From contig WNNJ02003719.1 of the NCBI GenBank assembly GCA_012934845.2, positions 1-64,000 of the forward strand: a stretch of DNA of 64,000 nucleotides, in the 5' to 3' direction. Position numbers and translations under genes: made by a program. The DNA is from Pomphorhynchus laevis (Eukaryota; Acanthocephala; Palaeacanthocephala; Echinorhynchida; Pomphorhynchidae). Positions 1 to 9,086 of the stretch are shown here, in pieces. Position 1 is the first letter of the stretch. Each line of letters begins with the position of its first letter. The notes beneath the pieces are model-generated. The model saw only the letters and a list, made by a program, of their open reading frames with translations, was not told the origin of the DNA and made no database searches.

Positions 1-66
<66 letters not shown>
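1..66. repeat. (TA)n microsatellite
   Basis: Uninterrupted TA dinucleotide tract at the window edge; it probably continues outside. Similar tracts lie at 171-235, 4660-4768 and 11258-11297, always at the edges of ribozyme-bearing repeats. Confidence 0.95.
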
Positions 67-70
<4 letters not shown>

Positions 71-116
71 TACTCGGATTTTAAGTCAAACCGGAAACAA
101 AATCCGAGTATTAATA
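65..116. repeat. 18-bp perfect inverted repeat
   Basis: Arms 65-82 and 99-116 are perfectly complementary; the 16-nt loop is 83-98. The loop contains CCGGAAAC. It sits between two (TA)n tracts. No gene is involved. Confidence 0.85.
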
Positions 117-167
117 TATACAAGTATCCGTCAAAGGATCCCGGAGCTGGTTTGAATAAATAATCTA

Positions 168-170
<3 letters not shown>

Positions 171-235
<65 letters not shown>
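171..235. repeat. (TA)n microsatellite
   Basis: Pure TA tract that directly precedes the family-1 repeat fragment. Confidence 0.95.
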
Positions 236-239
<4 letters not shown>

Positions 240-475
240 AAATCCGATTGAGTTAAACTGTGCTCCGGGAGCTAATAAGCTTCAGTTTTATAATTGTAAA
301 TGTTGCCAAAAACCGGAGTTCGATTACAAGTAGAGCAGACTTCCTTATCACTCCTAGACGAGCTGATGGTAGCCGGCAGCACTCATCAGTAGGGTGAACT
401 ACCATCAGTCGTTTCGGCTGCCTTGTGATATATTAAGAAGGCATCTCCGACAATTTGCTTACGTGGTAGCATGGA
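240..475 (-). repeat. Family-1 hammerhead-bearing repeat, partial unit
   Basis: Read on the minus strand, this resembles families 2 (7-11 kb) and 3 (27-34 kb) in overall order. A ribozyme-like block comes first, then a TCGAACTCCGG motif, then a GGAGCACAGTTT motif that matches CTGGACCACAGTTT of family 3. A second decayed copy lies near 12300-12600. The outer limits are approximate. Confidence 0.6.
348..422 (-). ncRNA. Hammerhead-like motif with reversed strand order (family 1)
   Basis: On the minus strand the order is stem II 3' half GGCAGCC (422-416), GAAA (415-412), stem III 5' half (412-399), stem I 5' half TCACCCTA (397-390), CTGATGA (389-383), stem II 5' half GCTGCC (380-375), stem III 3' half (372-358), C17 at 357 and stem I 3' half (356-348). 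Stem II is 6-7 bp with a bulged U. Stem III is about 14 bp with one bulge. Stem I is 8 bp with one bulged A. All core bases are present, but the order is GAAA strand, CUGANGA strand, cleavage strand. This is the opposite cyclic order to known hammerheads. Activity is not shown. Confidence 0.55.
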
Positions 476-801
476 CATTACCTCTTTAAACTAACCATGT
501 GCTTTCCAGATCATCATTATTTTATTCAGCAGGAATTTTACTTGCTGTCGTTGCTTGCTTTCTAGGAAGGATTCTGTAGCTGGTTTTCAATGCGAAAGTC
601 ACCTCGTGTGACCTAGCAACTATTCAATACATAAATAAGCATCCATCAAAGGATCACCAGTCCCGATTTCAATCGATCTTCATAATCTCATATGATACAA
701 TCTATAAAAAACATGCCAGAGAGCATCTCGGACAATGCAGTTTCTGGAGATCATGATGGAAGGTTTCATATACTGTGTGAAATCTGGTAATCCTGGATTC
801 G

Positions 802-852
802 TAGCCTAGCAGTCAAGAGCGCAAGCCAAGTACGGAAGCGACAGCTCGAATC
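802..852 (+). promoter_or_regulatory. Candidate RNA polymerase III A and B boxes
   Basis: TAGCCTAGCAG (802-812) resembles an A box and GCTCGAATC (844-852) a B box. The spacing is typical of tRNA-derived SINEs. The same pair recurs in the next unit, near 1243-1294. No tRNA cloverleaf was verified. Confidence 0.5.
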
Positions 853-893
853 TCAGATAAGTCAAATTTCAAAAGGCGAAGAGTTGGTAGTCA

Positions 894-983
894 GCCTTCT
901 GATGAGCCCGGGGCTACCAACAAGTGGCAAAATGCGGGCGAAACTAAAACGGCTGTGGCAATGTGGCCGTTAGTAGTCAGGGT
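894..983 (+). ncRNA. Canonical hammerhead ribozyme in SINE unit 1
   Basis: CTGATGA (899-905) is followed by stem II GCCCG/CGGGC (906-910/935-939), with an inner GCTAC-type hairpin in its loop. GAAA (940-943) is followed by stem III (943-953 with 966-977, one small internal loop), then C17 at 978. Stem I is short: 979-983 pairs with 894-898 and includes G-U pairs. All catalytic positions (CUGANGA, GAAA, UC) are intact. Cleavage is expected after C978. The strand order is the classical one. Confidence 0.75.
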
Positions 984-1335
984 GTATGGAATTAGAAATC
1001 ATGAAGGAAGGATTCGGGAGCTGGTTTTCAATGCGAAAGTCACATCGTGTGACCTAGCAACTATTCAATACATAAATAAGCATCCATCAAAGGATCACCA
1101 GTCCCGATTTCAATCAATCTTCATGATCTCATACGATACAATCTATAATCAGCATGCCAGAGAGCATCTCGGACAATGCAGTATGTGGAGATCATGATAG
1201 GAGGTTTTATATACTGTGTGAAATCTGATAATCCTGGATTCGTAGCCTAGCAGTCAAGAGCGCAAGCCAAGTACGGAGAGCGACAGCTCGAATCACGGAT
1301 AAGTCAAATTTTAAAAGGCGAAGAGTTGGTAGTCA

Positions 1336-1425
1336 GTCTTCTGATGAGCCCGGGGCTACCAACAAGTAGCAAAAAGCGGGCAAACGAAAACCACTGTGGC
1401 AATGTGGCCGTTAGTAGTCAGGGTG
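1336..1425 (+). ncRNA. Decayed hammerhead in SINE unit 2
   Basis: CTGATGA (1341-1347) and the stem II bases are kept, and the loop hairpin has changed to GCTAC/GTAGC (a G-U pair became A-U). The GAAA strand reads AAAC after CGGGC, so the core is altered and cleavage is not expected. Confidence 0.6.
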
Positions 1426-1709
1426 TATTGAATTGGATATCATGAAGGAAGATTTCTGTAGCTTGTTTTCAATGCGAAAGTCACCTCGTGTGACCTATCA
1501 ACTATTCAATACAAATATAAGCATCCATCAAAGGATCACCAGTCCCGATTTCAATCGATCTTCATGATCTCATCCGAAACAATATATATGAATGAAGAGG
1601 TTAACTGCTTTCGGGATCCGTTGTAGGACGCTTTCATAATATTAAATTGAATATTAACCGAAAAGAAGGACAATTATTATATATTTACACAATTATTTTT
1701 AATAAAAGC

Positions 1710-1738
1710 TTTCGACTTCTCACTGAAGTCTTTGTCAG
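1710..1738 (-). ncRNA. Hammerhead remnant in PLE 1 tail
   Basis: On the minus strand CTGACAA is followed by a perfect 6-bp stem II (GACTTC/GAAGTC) and GAAAGC. G8 of CUGANGA is replaced by A, and the bases after GAAA do not form the usual ACGT. It is probably inactive. PLE ends commonly carry such motifs. Confidence 0.5.
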
Positions 1739-1800
1739 TTATATTTGTGTAATACTGCTTACACGCCAATTTTGTCACTTTATACCTTTAATCATGGAAG

Positions 1801-3213
1801 TCAGCATCTGTGATGTGTGTTTAGTGTTGTATCACACATTAATTGAGCAATCCACTGCTGTTCACACAGCTTACGTTTTGCATCGTTGGCAAATCCACCT
1901 CGTATGATGGTAACTTGCATTGTGTGATCAGCGTTCGTGATGGTATGTGTTGCCGCACCGTCGCGTCCTATACGCTTTTTCTTTATATCTGCACGTCTGT
2001 TATTTGATCGGACGTTCATTTGTTCTGATGTTTCTCCTACATATTGTTGATGGCAACGAGTACATTCACACAAATAGACGATATTTTTGAATTTGCAGGT
2101 ATATTCGCCATCTGTAGAATATCGCATGCCAGTTGTAGTCCCGGAGAAAAACTGTGAATTCTTCATTTCAGAACAACATTTGCAACGTTTAACCATACAA
2201 GGTCTACTTATTCTTTCTTTTTGTTTCTTGTATTTTAGTAGACTTTGTAGGTTACAACTTGTTCTAAACCCCACCCTTTGATGGCGAAAATCTGTCAGTT
2301 TGGTGGATTTGATCGATCTGTTTATATCAGACTGGATATTTGCTAGGGCAGGATGGTAGTCTATCACTGTGTGGAAGGCATTTAGTGTTTCTACAGCTTC
2401 CTTGTTTTTGACTAATAGAAGTTTAGAACGATCAATTTTTCTTACGTCATTAAACTGTCTATTTATATATTTAGGCGTGTATCCGCGGTCAATAAATTCT
2501 TTATGCAGACTTTGAAGGCAGCGTTCGAAAATAACATTATCTGAACAGATTTTCTTTGTTCTAATTGCCTCATTCCGTATTAATAATCGTTTTACTTTAG
2601 GATGATGTGCACTGCTAGCATGAATCAGATCACGAGTATCTTCGAACTTGCGAAAGACAGAAGTTTCCCAAGAATTTGATGATGTTTTAGTCAGCTTGAC
2701 GTCTAGAAAACTAATCATAGTAGCATCATTTATTACGTTGCTCGTAAAGTTAAGTTCTGATTCATTATTAAGGCCCTCAAGAAACTCCTTTAGTTTTCCA
2801 AAGCCCTGTTCCCAGACACAAAAAATATCATCAATGTATCTTAACCATAAACAAGGTTTACACTTGCATTTGCTGATGTATCTCTCCTCAATCGCAGCAA
2901 CATACAATCCGGCATAAGTTGGGCCGACTGGAGTACCCATAGCCGCTCCAATTTGTTGCAGATATAATTTTTCATTGAAGCTGAATATGTTCGAAGTAAG
3001 AACCATCTTTAGGAGTTGGGATAGCCTCTCAGTTTCGCTCTCATCAGTTCCTGCGTCGGCAAGAAATTTACGTATTGTTTTCACTCCATTTTCATGAACA
3101 ATTGAAGTGAATAGAGACTCCACGTCAAGAGTGCATAATATAGACGTAGTTTGTATATGAGGTAGAAATGCCTCAAGTGCCCGTATAAATCCATCAGTAC
3201 TAGAAACAAAATA
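1801..3213 (-). CDS. PLE reverse transcriptase plus GIY-YIG endonuclease, N-terminally truncated
   Basis: The single open frame starts upstream of the first possible start codon, because the 5' part is lost. Motif A appears as TLDVESLFTSI. Motif B is QQIGAAMGTPVGPTYAGLY and motif C is LRYIDDIF, the usual PLE forms. A cysteine-rich linker (KRCKCC) and a GIY-YIG-type module (IVYLCECTRCHQQYVGETS) follow. The protein would make target-primed cDNA of the element in the nucleus. The C-terminus is intact to the stop codon. The domain order fits the EN-positive PLE group (Poseidon/Neptune type). No internal stop or frameshift is seen, so the loss is recent or only 5'. Confidence 0.85.
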   Translation of the reverse strand, partial: YFVSSTDGFIRALEAFLPHIQTTSILCTLDVESLFTSIVHENGVKTIRKFLADAGTDESETERLSQLLKMVLTSNIFSFNEKLYLQQIGAAMGTPVGPTYAGLYVAAIEERYISKCKCKPCLWLRYIDDIFCVWEQGFGKLKEFLEGLNNESELNFTSNVINDATMISFLDVKLTKTSSNSWETSVFRKFEDTRDLIHASSAHHPKVKRLLIRNEAIRTKKICSDNVIFERCLQSLHKEFIDRGYTPKYINRQFNDVRKIDRSKLLLVKNKEAVETLNAFHTVIDYHPALANIQSDINRSIKSTKLTDFRHQRVGFRTSCNLQSLLKYKKQKERISRPCMVKRCKCCSEMKNSQFFSGTTTGMRYSTDGEYTCKFKNIVYLCECTRCHQQYVGETSEQMNVRSNNRRADIKKKRIGRDGAATHTITNADHTMQVTIIRGGFANDAKRKLCEQQWIAQLMCDTTLNTHHRC

Positions 3214-3230
3214 TGGTTTCTAGTACTGAT
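3193..3230. repeat. 15-bp fold-back palindrome at the PLE 1 5' junction
   Basis: Arms 3193-3207 and 3216-3230 are perfectly complementary with an 8-nt loop. The palindrome marks exactly where the PLE 1 frame stops and the family-4 repeats begin. Confidence 0.9.
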
Positions 3231-3447
3231 GAAAGTGCATTTGCACACTTTAAAGTGTACATGTTAAACAGCATTTCTATTAAAAAGAATTTAGTACCTG
3301 ATGCATGGTTAAACTGTAATAGTCACTGCCATGCACAGTATTTATGCTAAATTCCCTCCGATGATTCAGATAAAGGGTAGTTCTGTTTTTCAAGCTTTAA
3401 CACTGTTTAAGCGTGTGTTAAGGTGCCTATAGATGATTATAGAAGTC

Positions 3448-3488
3448 ACGGTACTGATGAGCTCCGTAAGAGCGAAAGCGTATACCGT
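3448..3488 (+). ncRNA. Type I hammerhead, family 4 unit 1 (defective stem III)
   Basis: Stem I ACGGTA/TACCGT (3448-3453/3483-3488), CTGATGA (3454-3460), stem II GCTC/GAGC and GAAA (3474-3477) are intact. Stem III reads AGCGT, one C short of the palindromic ACGCGT in unit 2. Candidate cleavage follows A3482. Confidence 0.55.
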
Positions 3489-3908
3489 TGTGAAGTTTGT
3501 CGTTACACATAGGATGACCAGGCATACGTAGCGACTTTGAATAATGCAAGAATAATTCGGTTCAATTTCTTAGTCTGATGAGGATATATAGAATGCTGCC
3601 TGGTGTTTATGCCTCTTCATGAGAAAAGCATAGTTATATATTTATGAGTAAACAGTGAGTGTCCCAAAGCAGGTGTAACAACAAATTATATTTTATATAT
3701 TTGCACACTTTTAAGTGTCCCTGTTAAACAGCATTTCTATTAAAAAGAATTTAGTGCCTGATGCATGGTTAAACTGTAATAGTCACTGCCATGCACAGTA
3801 TTTATGCTAAATTCCCTCCGATGATTCAGATTAAGGGTAGTTCTGATTTTCAAGCTTTAAACGCTGTTTAAGCGTGTGTTAAGGTGCCTACAGATGATTA
3901 TAGAAGTC

Positions 3909-3950
3909 ACGGTACTGATGAGCTCCGTAAGAGCGAAACGCGTATACTGT
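3909..3950 (+). ncRNA. Type I minimal hammerhead, family 4 unit 2
   Basis: CTGATGA (3915-3921), stem II GCTC/GAGC with a 5-nt loop, and GAAA (3935-3938) are intact. Stem III is only the self-complementary ACGCGT (3938-3943). C17 is replaced by A3944, which is still an allowed base. Stem I is ACGGTA with TACTGT. Minimal PLE-type hammerheads with palindromic stem III are known to work as dimers, and this one fits that pattern. Confidence 0.65.
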
Positions 3951-4371
3951 TGTGAAGCTTGTCGTCACACATAGGATGACTGCGCATATGTAGCGACTTT
4001 GAATAATGCAAGAATAATTCGGTTCTATTTCTTAGTCTGATGAAGATATATAGAATGCTGCCTGGTGTTTATGCCTCTTCATGAGGAAAACATAGTGATA
4101 TATATATGAGTACACCAGTGAGTGTCCCAAGTCAGGTGTAACAACAAATTATATTTTATATATTTGCACACTTTTAAGTGTCCCTGTTAAACAGCATTTC
4201 TATTAAAACGAATTTAGTGCCTGATGCATGGTTAAACTGTAATAGTCACTGCCATACACAGTACTTATGCTAAATTCCCTCCGATGATTCAGATTAAGGG
4301 TAGTTCTGTTTTTCAAGCGTTAAACATTGTTTAAGCGTGTGTTAAGGTGCCTATAGATGATTATAGAAGTC

Positions 4372-4412
4372 ACGGTAATGATAAGCTCCGTAAGAGCGAA
4401 ACGCGAATACCC
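4372..4412 (+). ncRNA. Dead hammerhead, family 4 unit 3
   Basis: The core reads ATGATAA instead of CTGATGA, and stem III is ACGCGA, so activity is not expected. Stem II and GAAA are kept. Confidence 0.6.
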
Positions 4413-4584
4413 TCGTGAAGTTTGTCGTCACACAAAGGATGACTGGGCAAACGTAGCGACTTTGAATAATGCAAGAATAATTCGGTTCTATTTCTTAGTC
4501 TGATGAGGATATATAGAATGCTGCCTGGTGTTTATGCCTCTTCATGAAGAAAACATAGTGATATATATATAAAAATATATATAC

Positions 4585-4770
<186 letters not shown>

Positions 4771-4899
4771 CAAAGGAAACAGTACCGCCGCCTGGGATCC
4801 TCGCAGGACCAATATATAAATAAAAAGTTTGATTCAACCAGGACTGTCGATTACACCTATCTGCTTTTCTCTATATATAGAGAATTTCATGCTTCTACA

Positions 4900-4948
4900 C
4901 TGCAAGACGGCGTACCGTTTCGGCTTTGAGAAGCCTCATCAGTTGCAG
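4900..4948 (-). ncRNA. Type I hammerhead (family 5)
   Basis: On the minus strand: stem I CTGCAA, CTGATGA, stem II GGCTT...AAGCC, GAAA, stem III ACGG-UACG-CCGU, C17, then TTGCAG. The stem III loop is UACG, a stable UNCG tetraloop. Every core base is intact. Confidence 0.85.
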
Positions 4949-5250
4949 CAATACAGTGTATACACATGAAAAACATACTATATATAGATTAAAGCAGAAA
5001 GAATTCACTATATGCTAATTGCATGACGTAGCTTGCGCTTTCGAAGTCAATGCAATGCAGTGAATTCTTTTCAGTGTAATAGACATCAGCGGGATCACTA
5101 AATGACCAATATAATAGATTACAAAGGAAACAGTACCGCCGCCTGGGATCCTCGCAGGACCAATATATAAATAAAAGGTTTGATTCAACCAGGACTGTCG
5201 ATTACACCTATCTGCTTTTCTCTATATATAGAGAATTTCATGCTTCTACA

Positions 5251-5299
5251 CTGCAAGACGGCGTACCGTTTCGGCTTTGAGAAGCCTCATCAGTTGCAG
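5251..5299 (-). ncRNA. Type I hammerhead (family 5)
   Basis: Identical in sequence and structure to the copy 351 bp upstream; CUGANGA lies at 5287-5293 on the minus strand. Intact core. Confidence 0.85.
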
Positions 5300-5593
5300 C
5301 AATACAGTGTATACACATGAAAAACATACTATATATAGATTAAAGCAGAAAGAATTCACTATATGCTAATTGCATGACGTAGCTTGCGCTTTCGAAGTCA
5401 ATGCAATGCAGTGAATTCTTTTCAGTGTAATAGACATCAGCGGGATCACTAAATGACCAATATAATAGATTACAAAGGAAACAGTACCGCCGCCTGGGAT
5501 CCTCGCAGGACCAATATATAAATAAAAGGTTTGATTCAACCAGGACTGTCGATTACACCTATCTGCTTTTCTCTATATATAGAGAATTTCATG

Positions 5594-5642
5594 CTGCAAC
5601 TGATGAGGCTTCTCAAAGCCAAAACGGTACGCCGTCTTGCAG
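5594..5642 (+). ncRNA. Hammerhead with altered core at the inversion point
   Basis: Same as the other family-5 ribozymes except that GAAA reads AAAA (G12 to A), which should abolish cleavage. It lies exactly at the switch from minus to plus orientation. Confidence 0.7.
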
Positions 5643-5944
5643 TGTAGAAGCATGAAATTCTCTATATATAGAGAAAAGCAGATAGGTGTAATCGACAGTC
5701 CTGATTGAATCAAACCTTTTATTTATATATTGGTCCTGCAAGGATCCCAGGCGGCGGTACTGTTTCCTTTGTAATCTATTATATTGGTCATTTAGTGATC
5801 CCGCTGATGTCTATTACACTGAAAAGAATTCACTGCATTGCATTGACTTCGAAAGCGCAAGCTACGTCATGCAATTAGCATATAGTGAATTCTTTCTGCT
5901 TTAATCTATATATAGTATGTTTTTCATGTGTATACACTGTATTG

Positions 5945-5993
5945 CTGCAACTGATGAGGCTTCTCAAAGCCGAAACGGTACGCCGTCTTGCAG
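5945..5993 (+). ncRNA. Type I hammerhead (family 5)
   Basis: CTGCAA (5945-5950), CTGATGA (5951-5957), stem II, GAAA, an ACGG-UACG-CCGU hairpin, C5987 as predicted cleavage base and TTGCAG (5988-5993). Intact. Confidence 0.85.
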
Positions 5994-6295
5994 TGTAGAA
6001 GCATGAAATTCTCTATATATAGAGAAAAGCAGATAGGTGTAATCGACAGTCCTGGTTGAATCAAACCTTTTATTTATATATTGGTCCTGCGAGGATCCCA
6101 GGCGGCGGTACTGTTTCCTTTGTAATCTATTATATTGGTCATTTAGTGATCCCGCTGATGTCTATTACACTGAAAAGAATTCACTGCATTGCATTGACTT
6201 CGAAAGCGCAAGCTACGTCATGCAATTAGCATATAGTGAATTCTTTCTGCTTTAATCTATATATAGTATGTTTTTCATGTGTATACACTGTATTG

Positions 6296-6344
6296 CTGCA
6301 ACTGATGAGGCTTCTCAAAGCCGAAACGGTACGCCGTCTTGCAG
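6296..6344 (+). ncRNA. Type I hammerhead (family 5)
   Basis: Exact 351-bp copy with intact core (CTGATGA at 6302-6308). Confidence 0.85.
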
Positions 6345-6646
6345 TGTAGAAGCATGAAATTCTCTATATATAGAGAAAAGCAGATAGGTGTAATCGACAG
6401 TCCTGGTTGAATCAAACCTTTTATTTATATATTGGTCCTGCGAGGATCCCAGGCGGCGGTACTGTTTCCTTTGTAATCTATTATATTGGTCATTTAGTGA
6501 TCCCGCTGATGTCTATTACACTGAAAAGAATTCACTGCATTGCATTGACTTCGAAAGCGCAAGCTACGTCATGCAATTAGCATATAGTGAATTCTTTCTG
6601 CTTTAATCTATATATAGTATGTTTTTCATGTGTATACACTGTATTG

Positions 6647-6695
6647 CTGCAACTGATGAGGCTTCTCAAAGCCGAAACGGTACGCCGTCTTGCAG
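6647..6695 (+). ncRNA. Type I hammerhead (family 5)
   Basis: Exact 351-bp copy with intact core (CTGATGA at 6653-6659). Confidence 0.85.
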
Positions 6696-6997
6696 TGTAG
6701 AAGCATGAAATTCTCTATATATAGAGAAAAGCAGATAGGTGTAATCGACAGTCCTGGTTGAATCAAACCTTTTATTCATATATTGGTCCTGCGAGGATCC
6801 CAGGCGGCGGTACTGTTTCCTTTGTAATCTATTATATTGGTCATTTAGTGATCCCGCTGATGTCTATTACACTGAAAAGAATTCACTGCATTGCATTGAC
6901 TTCGAAAGCGCAAGCTACGTCATGCAATTAGCATATAGTGAATTCTTTCTGCTTTAATCTATATATAGTATGTTTTTCATGTGTATACACTGTATTG

Positions 6998-7046
6998 CTG
7001 CAACTGATGAGGCTTCTCAAAGCCGAAACGGTACGCCGTCTTGCAG
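6998..7046 (+). ncRNA. Type I hammerhead (family 5)
   Basis: Last copy of the array, intact core (CTGATGA at 7004-7010). The unit breaks off near 7128 in a short TA-rich stretch where family 2 begins. Confidence 0.85.
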
Positions 7047-7190
7047 TGTAGAAGCATGAAATTCTCTATATATAGAGAAAAGCAGATAGGTGTAATCGAC
7101 AGTCCTGGTTGAATCAAACCTTTTATATATATACATATAATTGTGCTGCTTGATAGACTGAACATCGATTCACGACTTTCAATCACCATG

Positions 7191-7282
7191 TCACTTCTAG
7201 GCGACCACATCAGCATCGAAATGATGAATACCCGGCAACAATAATCAGTAGAATGAGGTACACACCGGTCATTTCGGTTGCA
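7191..7282 (-). ncRNA. Reversed-order hammerhead-like motif, decayed (family 2)
   Basis: The strand order matches the other family-2 copies, but CUGANGA reads CTGATTA and stem II is damaged. Probably inactive. Confidence 0.4.
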
Positions 7283-7570
7283 TGTGTAGCATTGTGAATA
7301 AAGGCGTTTTCGACACTTTGCTTAATTGAGTGAGGCTTACGCTCTTTACCAGAACGAATTGCTGTGCGGACTATCCTTAAACGCCAGGCAAATGTTGTTG
7401 CTGAATTGATGTTGCACTCGTTGGATCCCTAATGGATACGGCATGTATAATAGTAGTACACAGATGTGCTGAGTAAACAACGGTCCAGGATTTCTTAGGA
7501 AATACGGCATTTATACTAACTGGTGTTGCTTGATAGACTGGACTTCGATTCACGACTTTCAATAACAATG

Positions 7571-7662
7571 TCACTTCTAGACGACCACTTCAGCATCTAA
7601 ATGATGAGTACCCGGCAACACTCATCAGTAGAATGAGGTACACACTGGTCGTTTCGGTAGCC
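7571..7662 (-). ncRNA. Reversed-order hammerhead-like motif (family 2)
   Basis: CTGATGA, GAAA and the UC cleavage dinucleotide are kept, and stem III ACGACCA/TGGTCGT is perfect. Stem II has one mismatch (GGCTACC). Confidence 0.5.
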
Positions 7663-8108
7663 TGTGTGACATTGTGAATAAAGGCGTTTCCGACCCTTTG
7701 GTTAATTGACTTAGGCATACGCTCTTTACCAGATCGAATTGCTGTGCGGACCATCCTTAAACACTAGGCAAAGGTTGTTGCTGAATTGTCGTTGCACTCG
7801 TTAGACCGTTAATGAATACGGCATGTATAATAGTAGTGCTCAGATGTGCACTACTATTATACAAGCCGTATCCATTAAGGATCTAACGAGTGCAAAGACA
7901 ATTCAGCAACACCCTAGTAGTGCACAGATGTGCACTACTATTATACATGCCATATGCAGTAAGGATCCAACGAGTGAAACGACAATTCAGCAACAACCTC
8001 TGCCTAGTGTTTAAGGACAATCCGCACAGCAATTGGATATGGTAAAGAGTGCAAGCCTCAGTCAGTTAAGCAAAGAGTCGGAAACGCCTTTATTCACAAT
8101 GTCACACA

Positions 8109-8200
8109 GGCAACCGAAACGACCAGTGTGTACCTCATTCTACTGATGAGTGTTGCCGAGTACTCAACATTTCGATGCTGAAGTGGTCGTCTAGAAGTGA
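8109..8200 (+). ncRNA. Reversed-order hammerhead-like motif, intact copy (family 2)
   Basis: In order: GGCAACC (8109-8115), GAAA (8116-8119), stem III 5' half ACGACCA (8119-8125), a 9-nt linker, stem I 5' half TCATTCTA (8135-8142), CTGATGA (8143-8149), stem II 5' half GTTGCC (8152-8157), a 26-nt linker, stem III 3' half TGGTCGT (8184-8190), C17 (8191) and stem I 3' half (8192-8200). Stem II is GGCAAC/GTTGCC plus a G-C pair next to the core. Stem III is 7 perfect base pairs. Stem I is 8 bp with one bulge. The predicted cleavage is after C8191. Confidence 0.6.
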
Positions 8201-8488
8201 CATGGTGATTGAAAGTCGTGAATCGAAGTCCAGTCTATCAAGCAACACCATTTAGTATAAAAGCCGTATTTCGTAAGAAATCCTGGACCTTTGTTTACTC
8301 AGCACATCTGTGCACTACTATTGAACATGCCGTAGGCATTAAGGATCCAACGAGTGAAACGACAATTCAGCAACAACCTCTGCCTAGTGTTTAAGGATGG
8401 TCCGCACAGCAATTAGATCTGGTAAAGAGCGTAAGCCTCACTAAATTAAGCAAAGTGTCGGAAACGCCTTTATTCATTATGTCACACA

Positions 8489-8580
8489 GGCAACCGAAAC
8501 GACCAGTGTGTACCTCATTCTACTGATGAGTGTTGCCATGTACTCATCGTTTCGATGCTAAAGTGGTCGTCTAGAAATGA
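8489..8580 (+). ncRNA. Reversed-order hammerhead-like motif, intact copy (family 2)
   Basis: Same arrangement as 8109-8200 with all core bases. The bulged base in stem I has changed from G to A, and the paired bases are untouched. Confidence 0.55.
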
Positions 8581-8708
8581 CATGGTGATTGAAAGTCGTG
8601 AATCGAAGTTCAGTCTATCAAGCAACACCATTTAGTATAAATGCCTATATATACTAAATGGTGTTGCTTGATAGACTGAACTTCGATTCACGACTTTCAA
8701 TCACCATG

Positions 8709-8800
8709 TCCCTTCAAGACGACCACTTCAGCATCGAAATGATGAGTACCCGGCAACACTCATCAGAAGCATGAGGTACACACTAGTCGATTCGGTTGCC
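8709..8800 (-). ncRNA. Reversed-order hammerhead-like motif, decayed (family 2)
   Basis: Several stem I and stem III positions are mutated (for example the GAAA strand reads GAATCGAC). Probably inactive. Confidence 0.4.
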
Positions 8801-9086
8801 TGTGTGACATTGTGAATATAGGCGTTTCCGACACTGCTTAATTGACTGATGATTACGCTCTTTACCAGATCTAATTGCTGTGCGGACCATGCTTAAACAC
8901 TAGGCAGAGGTTATTGCTAAATTGTCGTTGCACTCGTTGGATCCTTAATGGATACGGCATGTATAATAGTAGTGCACAGATGTGCTAATTATACAACAGT
9001 CCAGGATTTCTTACGAAATACGGCATTTATACTAAATGGTGTTGCTTGATAGACTGGACTTCGATTCACGACTTTCAATCACCATG

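Larger units (their letters stand above)
560..1595 (+). mobile_element. tRNA-headed SINE array, about 440-bp units
   Basis: Three units (about 564-1005, 1006-1446 and a truncated 1447-1595) share nearly identical blocks at a spacing of about 440 bp. Each complete unit has a tRNA-like part with candidate A box (802-812) and B box (844-852) about 32 nt apart, which suggests RNA polymerase III transcription. A hammerhead ribozyme follows. This composition is like that described for the schistosome Sm-alpha family. I infer the kinship from structure, not from a database match. An 80-residue open frame (955-1197) in the repeat looks incidental. Confidence 0.65.
1640..3213 (-). mobile_element. Penelope-like element 1, 5'-truncated
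   Basis: The element runs on the minus strand from a fold-back palindrome (3193-3230) to an AT-rich tail with a hammerhead remnant (1710-1738). It encodes a PLE reverse transcriptase joined to a GIY-YIG nuclease. The frame is open from about 3213, where it is cut in the middle of the RT domain. The upstream RT portion is missing, so the copy is not autonomous. Confidence 0.8.
5594..7128 (+). repeat. Family-5 array, plus-oriented arm, 351-bp units
   Basis: CTGATGA recurs at 5600, 5951, 6302, 6653 and 7004, exactly 351 bp apart. The units are almost identical, which suggests recent amplification or homogenisation. The arm is inverted relative to 4769-5593. Confidence 0.9.

Noticed and set aside
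8109-8157. A classical type II hammerhead, with stem III and stem I both between GAAA and CUGAUGA
   Set aside because: The 23-24 nt between GAAA and CUGAUGA cannot form two hairpins in any of the three families. The good partners lie downstream of the CUGAUGA strand, which led to the reversed-order model instead.
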